In this document: piece by piece, positions 54,401 through 60,400 of the stretch
How the letters are laid out: the number at the start of each line of letters is the position of its first letter
Numbering within the stretch: position 1 is the first letter of the stretch
Source: Plazaster borealis
Taxonomy: Eukaryota > Echinodermata > Asteroidea > Forcipulatida > Labidiasteridae
NCBI GenBank assembly: GCA_021014325.1
Contig: CM037460.1
Span: forward strand, 24,032,544 to 24,096,543
DNA length: 64,000 bases
Direction: 5' to 3'
The notes under the pieces: model-generated
What the model saw: the letters and a program-made list of their open reading frames with translations, nothing else
What the model was told of the DNA's origin: nothing
The model's database searches: none
Translations under genes and position numbers: made by a program

Positions 54401-57400
54401 ATAGGATTCAAACTGCCTCTAGCTACCGGGCAATCTCGGTGGTCTAGTTGGTAAGACATCTGCTCTAGAATGGAAAAGGTCGTGGGTTCGAATCCCACCC
54501 AAGTAATATGCCTGTGGATTTTTTTTACAGAACTCGGGAAAATACTGAGTATATACAGTGCTTTACACACACCGGTGTTAAGGGTAAAACCAAATAATAT
54601 TCTCTATGAAATCGATTGAAATTCCTGTGTAGATATTTGTAGTTATTGATTAAATTTGTGAATTCAAGTTTAAGAAGAAAAGGATAGGATTCTGGACTTG
54701 GCACTTATTTTCTGTCTGTTTATTTTGACTCGGGACTGACAGGTTTTAATGGTATTCTTGGAATATAACTTGATAATTTCGTTGCTCAAATGGAAGATTT
54801 TGAATCTTTCAAAGGTAAACAAAACCCCAGAACCAATCCATACCTCATATGTGTGCGTAGAGCGGACAAAGATGTGCCCCATGTCAAGAGTGTCGAATGA
54901 GAACACCACCTTGGGTCCCACACCATCACCTCGCATCCTTAGGGGTAGGCGTGTCTCCCGGCCGGTGATGTCACAGTAGGCTGTACTCCAGTAGGTGCGT
55001 GCCTCCTCTGGCTTAAAGATAACGTTGATCTCGGCGACGGAATTGGGCCAAATGTCGCCCTCTAGTGGCTCTATACAGAAAGCGCTGTCGGAGTACAACA
55101 TGCTGTCACCTTCTACCATCTGCAAAAGGTTTTAAAAAGTCATGGTTTGCACAGTACTTGACTCATCACTTATGAAGCCTAAGCGTCAGGAAATTGGGCC
55201 CAGAACAAAAACTTAAAGGTAGGGTCATAGATTGTTTTTTTTTTTCAACGTAATGTTGATTTATAGGCAAAATTATAAAGAAAAATACAATAAAAGGCAC
55301 ATATGAAAGTTTCAGCTGAATACAGTGTTTACTTGCTGAGAAAACAGCAAAAAAAACTGTCACAGCATTTTCACAAGAACGTCCAATCCATCTACGTTTA
55401 GCGAGAGGTGACAGCGGGTAACCAACCACATCTCTGGTCGCAGCAATCGGTATGGACACCAACTCTCAGAAATCTCTAAAACGATTCATTTCTCAGATTC
55501 AAATGTATTCAGGTGGAAAATTATCCAAACCATATTGATTCAAAGGGAATCCTTTCTCAAATAGTTTAACAGCTGCGGTGCTTCTCACCAAGTAAGCTTG
55601 GACTATTTACCAATTTATTACCCTATCTTTAAGGACTTGATAGAAAAAAAGAAGAAAAAATGTACCTTTCTTCTGTTGTGAAAAGTCCTAGTTAAGACGG
55701 CCATTTTGTCTCGTAGAGTGTTGTCCACCATGCATTCTTCAAGGAAGCGATCATGCTCTGCCTGCTCTTCATCCACTAGACTTGAGCAAAATCTACAAGA
55801 AAAATACATCCACATATAAACACTCGATTCTGTACAACATTTGTTTGAAACACTTGCAGAGCTGCCAACATTTGCAGCTTGCAAACAGAGAGATTTTGTA
55901 CAACAATCAGAAAGATATTTATAATTAAATTCAACATAATAGGGACAAAGTGTAGGATTTGAACTGCCTCTAGCTACCGGGCAAGCTCGGTGGTCTAGTG
56001 GTAATTACACATCTGCTCTAGAATGGCAAAGGTCGTGGGTTTGAATCCCACCTAAGCCTGATAATTTCGATTTTCTTTTTTCACAGGACTTGGGAAAGTA
56101 CCAAGTATACAGTGATTAACACACAGTGGTGTATGGGTTAATGATAAATAAAATACCTGTCTTTCTGTTGGTTTTCTTCTTCTGCTGTTGCAAACGGTTT
56201 CCACTGGAAGTGTGCAATGACGTCGCTGCGATTGTTGATGGTAAGGGATCTCTGATTGGCCATGGTGATAAAGGTGTTCTCTATGCGGACTGTGTTCTTG
56301 TCCAACCGGACGTTTGCATCTAGCGCCGCACCGTACAACGTGACGAAGACGTCTTCAGCTGTTTAAGTTGAGGTAAAATTAAATCATAGGAAAAATAAAG
56401 ATCTAGGTTACCAACCAAAATGCAATGTGAAGTATATTGCTTGCGAGCGGCTCCCAGCTATATTTGCTTAGCGCTACAAAAAAAATACTACAAAAGTATC
56501 GAGCTCTCTACAGAAAATTACACCATAACAGGAATGTTAGTAACTTGCAGTAAACAGAAGTTTCTTGACATGAGTTTGAAATGTGTTGAGAGAGTGAGTG
56601 TTTCTGGTGTCGTTGGGTAGCTTGTTCCATAAGATTGAGTGTGCCTGTTCCACTGACAAGAAGGGCCCAATTTTATGGCACTGCTTACTACAAAATTATG
56701 CACTTACAGCGCTCTGTAAAGTGCGTGATTCTATGGGTAAGCAGTGCCGTCAAATTGGACCTTATTCAGGGTATCTGCCGCTTTAAAAAGTCAGATTTAA
56801 TACTTTTTAAGACCCTTTTAATGCAACCCTTAACAAAATTTTAGACCAAAAATAAGTGAATAAAGCAGGGGAGAAACAGCTATACCTGCCCACACTTTTT
56901 TACACGCAGCGTAATTTAGTTCTTTAGGAGCTGATAGCAACATTAATTACACGCTTCATCCAATAACTGAATTTAATACTTTTTAATGCTTCTTCAGGCC
57001 TCAAATTTTGATAGTTTAATTTAAGACTTTTTTAATACTTTTAAAGGATCCACAGAAACCCTGTTATTGTTATTTGGGCCTGCAGTATCATGTCCTACAA
57101 TGTAAGAAAACGTCCAGAATAGGATTTTCATAAACTTGGGTGTGATCCCTGGCTATACCGCAGTTACAGGTTGAATGGCTTCTGACTGGCACCCCCAAAC
57201 AAAGATAATGACAAAATAGGGAGACCGCCAACATAGGGCTAGATAGCTCAGTTGGTAAAGCGCGGCCACATTAATCTGGAGGTCGCAGGTTCGAGTTCCA
57301 CTCAGTAAATTTGTCTTTGTTCAACCCAAAAGAAAAGCATTTTGGAAGATTTTGGACTGGCACAGATAAAAGATGAAAACCACAAAGGACGGCCGTGGTA

Positions 57401-60400
57401 CTTGTCCGTCATACCGACCTGTATCATAAGAGACGACGAGATCTTCATTGTGATCACCAACTGTGTTGGGTTTGAACGTCACCTCCACCTGTAGGCTCTC
57501 ATTGACTGCAAGAACGCCGCAGTCGGGGTGAACTGAAAAGGGTCTAAGATAAAATATAATGAGAAATTTCAATCAATGACAATCTGATATAATCCTCAAG
57601 ACCTTTCAGTGTACTAGGCCCAATTTCATAATGCCCGTAAGCAGAAGTTTGTTTGCGTACGGAGGGGCCATCAGCAGAATTTCTATTTCATAAACACTGC
57701 TAACTGTAAGCAAAGCAAAAGGCACGCTAGCTTGTCGGCAGTTCTTGTAAAGCAGATGAGTGACGCAACAATGCAAATCCACACGCACAGTCAAATCGTC
57801 TCAATCGTTTATGAAATAGATTTATGCTTAAGCATGTATTTCTGTTATAGTAAGCACACAAATTTGCTTACCGGTAAACAGCTTTATAAAATTGGGACCT
57901 CAAGTTCCAAGGACATCACAACTTTTTGTAGGATTTAATCCCTTTACAAGTTCTTTGTTATGTCGATAAAAAATAAAATAAAAATACACCCCCGATACAG
58001 AGAGTTCTTCGGGGTCTGAACAGCCCCTCCCCCTCCCCAACGCGAGCAAGAAAATTCCAACCATCCCTACGGTGTGCCAGTCTTGTGACTTTCAATACAA
58101 AAAACTATATGTGCACTTTACACAGACCCATTATTGTTATTATTATGATCACTTACTCTGGCACATATAGAGAAAATCTGGCCTCCCGGTTGCCTACATT
58201 TCTGACCAGTAACGTCTTTGTGGAGGAGTACTTGACGGGGCAGGTTGAGAAGTTGACCTGGTCAGGGAAATCCAGCAAGGCTCGGGCACCAATGGCCTTG
58301 ACTGGTACTATGAACTTCTCTCGCTCCGTCATGCAGATCAGCTCATGCAAGTAGTCCTGGAATCACGGTGAACAAGAATAGATGAAAAGTCAAACAGCAG
58401 TTTATATTTTCTCATTTTTCACTTTTGTTTCTGCCCAAAAATTGGGGGAAAAAAATAAAATAAAATTGTTTTGAACATGCAGTCCATGTCAGAGACCTTA
58501 TCATGCAGCACTATGAGAACATGAAAACAAATGAGCTTCAAAGAAAATAATCATCTCTGTATTTCTTTAAAAGTTCCAAGAAGGCCAAAAACAACCAACA
58601 AAATGGGCTTATGTATTTTTCAAGATGGGGTTTTTTCTTTTCACTTTTATGGTGAAGGGGGGGATGGAGTTGATTATCTTAAGAGAACTAACCTTCTTCT
58701 CAGCGGGCATAAACTGTATCCTGAAGACAATGGCCATACCAGGTGCAACCTTGTTCCCAATGTCTGGAGGACTAATAATCTTAAAGTATGGGGAGTCGGC
58801 CTGAGACACTTTGACTAATCGAGACACCTGTCAGATAAATGGAATAAAGTCAGAAATAGTCATGATTACCAAGTTGAATATTTCTTTTTCTTTATAATTG
58901 CAGTTCAGAATATGATCCACAAATAAATAAATTGAACTGATAAAAGAATTTAAGAGAAGAGAGTCATTGAATATACAAGGGTCTGAAACAAGGATCCAAA
59001 TTTTAGGAGGCGAGTTGCAATGATGGCATTTCAAGTTTTGGGGATACAAACGGGTTCAGATTTCAAAAAAGCTTTTAGGAACAGTATCCTTAACAATTAG
59101 GGAGGTACATTAAAGAGCATGATATCTTTATATCTGAAGAGGACAGCAGCTGTTTTTTTCAGTAGGCAGACTTAAAAATGTTTGGATTCAGATACAGGTC
59201 TGAAATCCTGAAAACAAAATGTTATTGGAATTTCTGATAAGGTACTTTTAAAGTTAGGGTCATAGATTGGAATTTTTTTCAACGTAATGCTGATTTATAG
59301 CCAAAGTTATAAAGAAAGATACAAAGTGAAAGTTTTAGCTGAATACAGTTTCTACTTGATGAAAAACAGCAAAACACTGTCACAGTATTTTCACATGAAC
59401 GTCAAATCCATCCACGTTTAGCGAGGTGACAGCGGGTACCAACCGCATCTCTGGCCGCAGCATTCGCAAAAAGACACCAACCCTCACAAACTTCAAAGCC
59501 CTACTGTGCAATTTGGAGCATTCTATATGGTTTTCTTTTCATGTTTTTTGTAAAACTACTGATTTTTTTCTTCCTTTTTTTTGTGTGCGTATCGGCCAAA
59601 ATTCTTACCGTACCGGCACACAATTCTTGCGTGTCTGCCCTATACGCTAGATTGTGCACGGGGAGAAACCTGCCTCAGAAAACTGAGAAATGATTCATGC
59701 ATGCACCCTTTCTCAGATTCAAATGTTTTTGGGTGACAAATTATCCAAACTATATTTTTTCAGGGAATCCTTTCTCAAAATAGTTTATACTATCAACAGC
59801 TGCAGTGCTTCTCACCAAGTAAGTTTTTACGGTCATCAATTTTTGGAGTACTTACCAATCTATGACCCTACCTTTAAAGGCAAAGCATACCTTTGGTTTT
59901 TGGAAACGTTTAATTGTTTTAATCCTATTTAAATGTAGATATACAATAAAACTAACCTGTGAATATTTCATTTTAAAAGATGGTAGCATTTTTGAGAAAA
60001 TGACGAAAAACTGGAGCGGTTATGTCCACGAAGGAAGAATAATCCGTAATTGGAATACACAATCTGAGAAACATTTCATGCAGAAACGTTTCTCAGAGTG
60101 AAATGTTTTTGAATCCCTCTCTAAAACCACATTCCTTTGTAGGGAATTGTTTCTCAAAATGTAATACAGTATCAACAGCTGCAGTGATTCTTACAAAGTA
60201 AGTTTTTATGGTCATTAATTTTGGGAGAAATTACAAAAGGTATACCCTCCCATTAACTCAATATTTTTTTAACAAGCCCGATGATGAAACAGTGGCAGGG
60301 TTCTCCCCAGGTTTTTTCAAAAACTGTGGCCAAAATTTTGGGATGTTTGGCCGAAGCGCACTGAATTGAAACAAGATCCTCGGAATTTTTTTCTTGGTTT

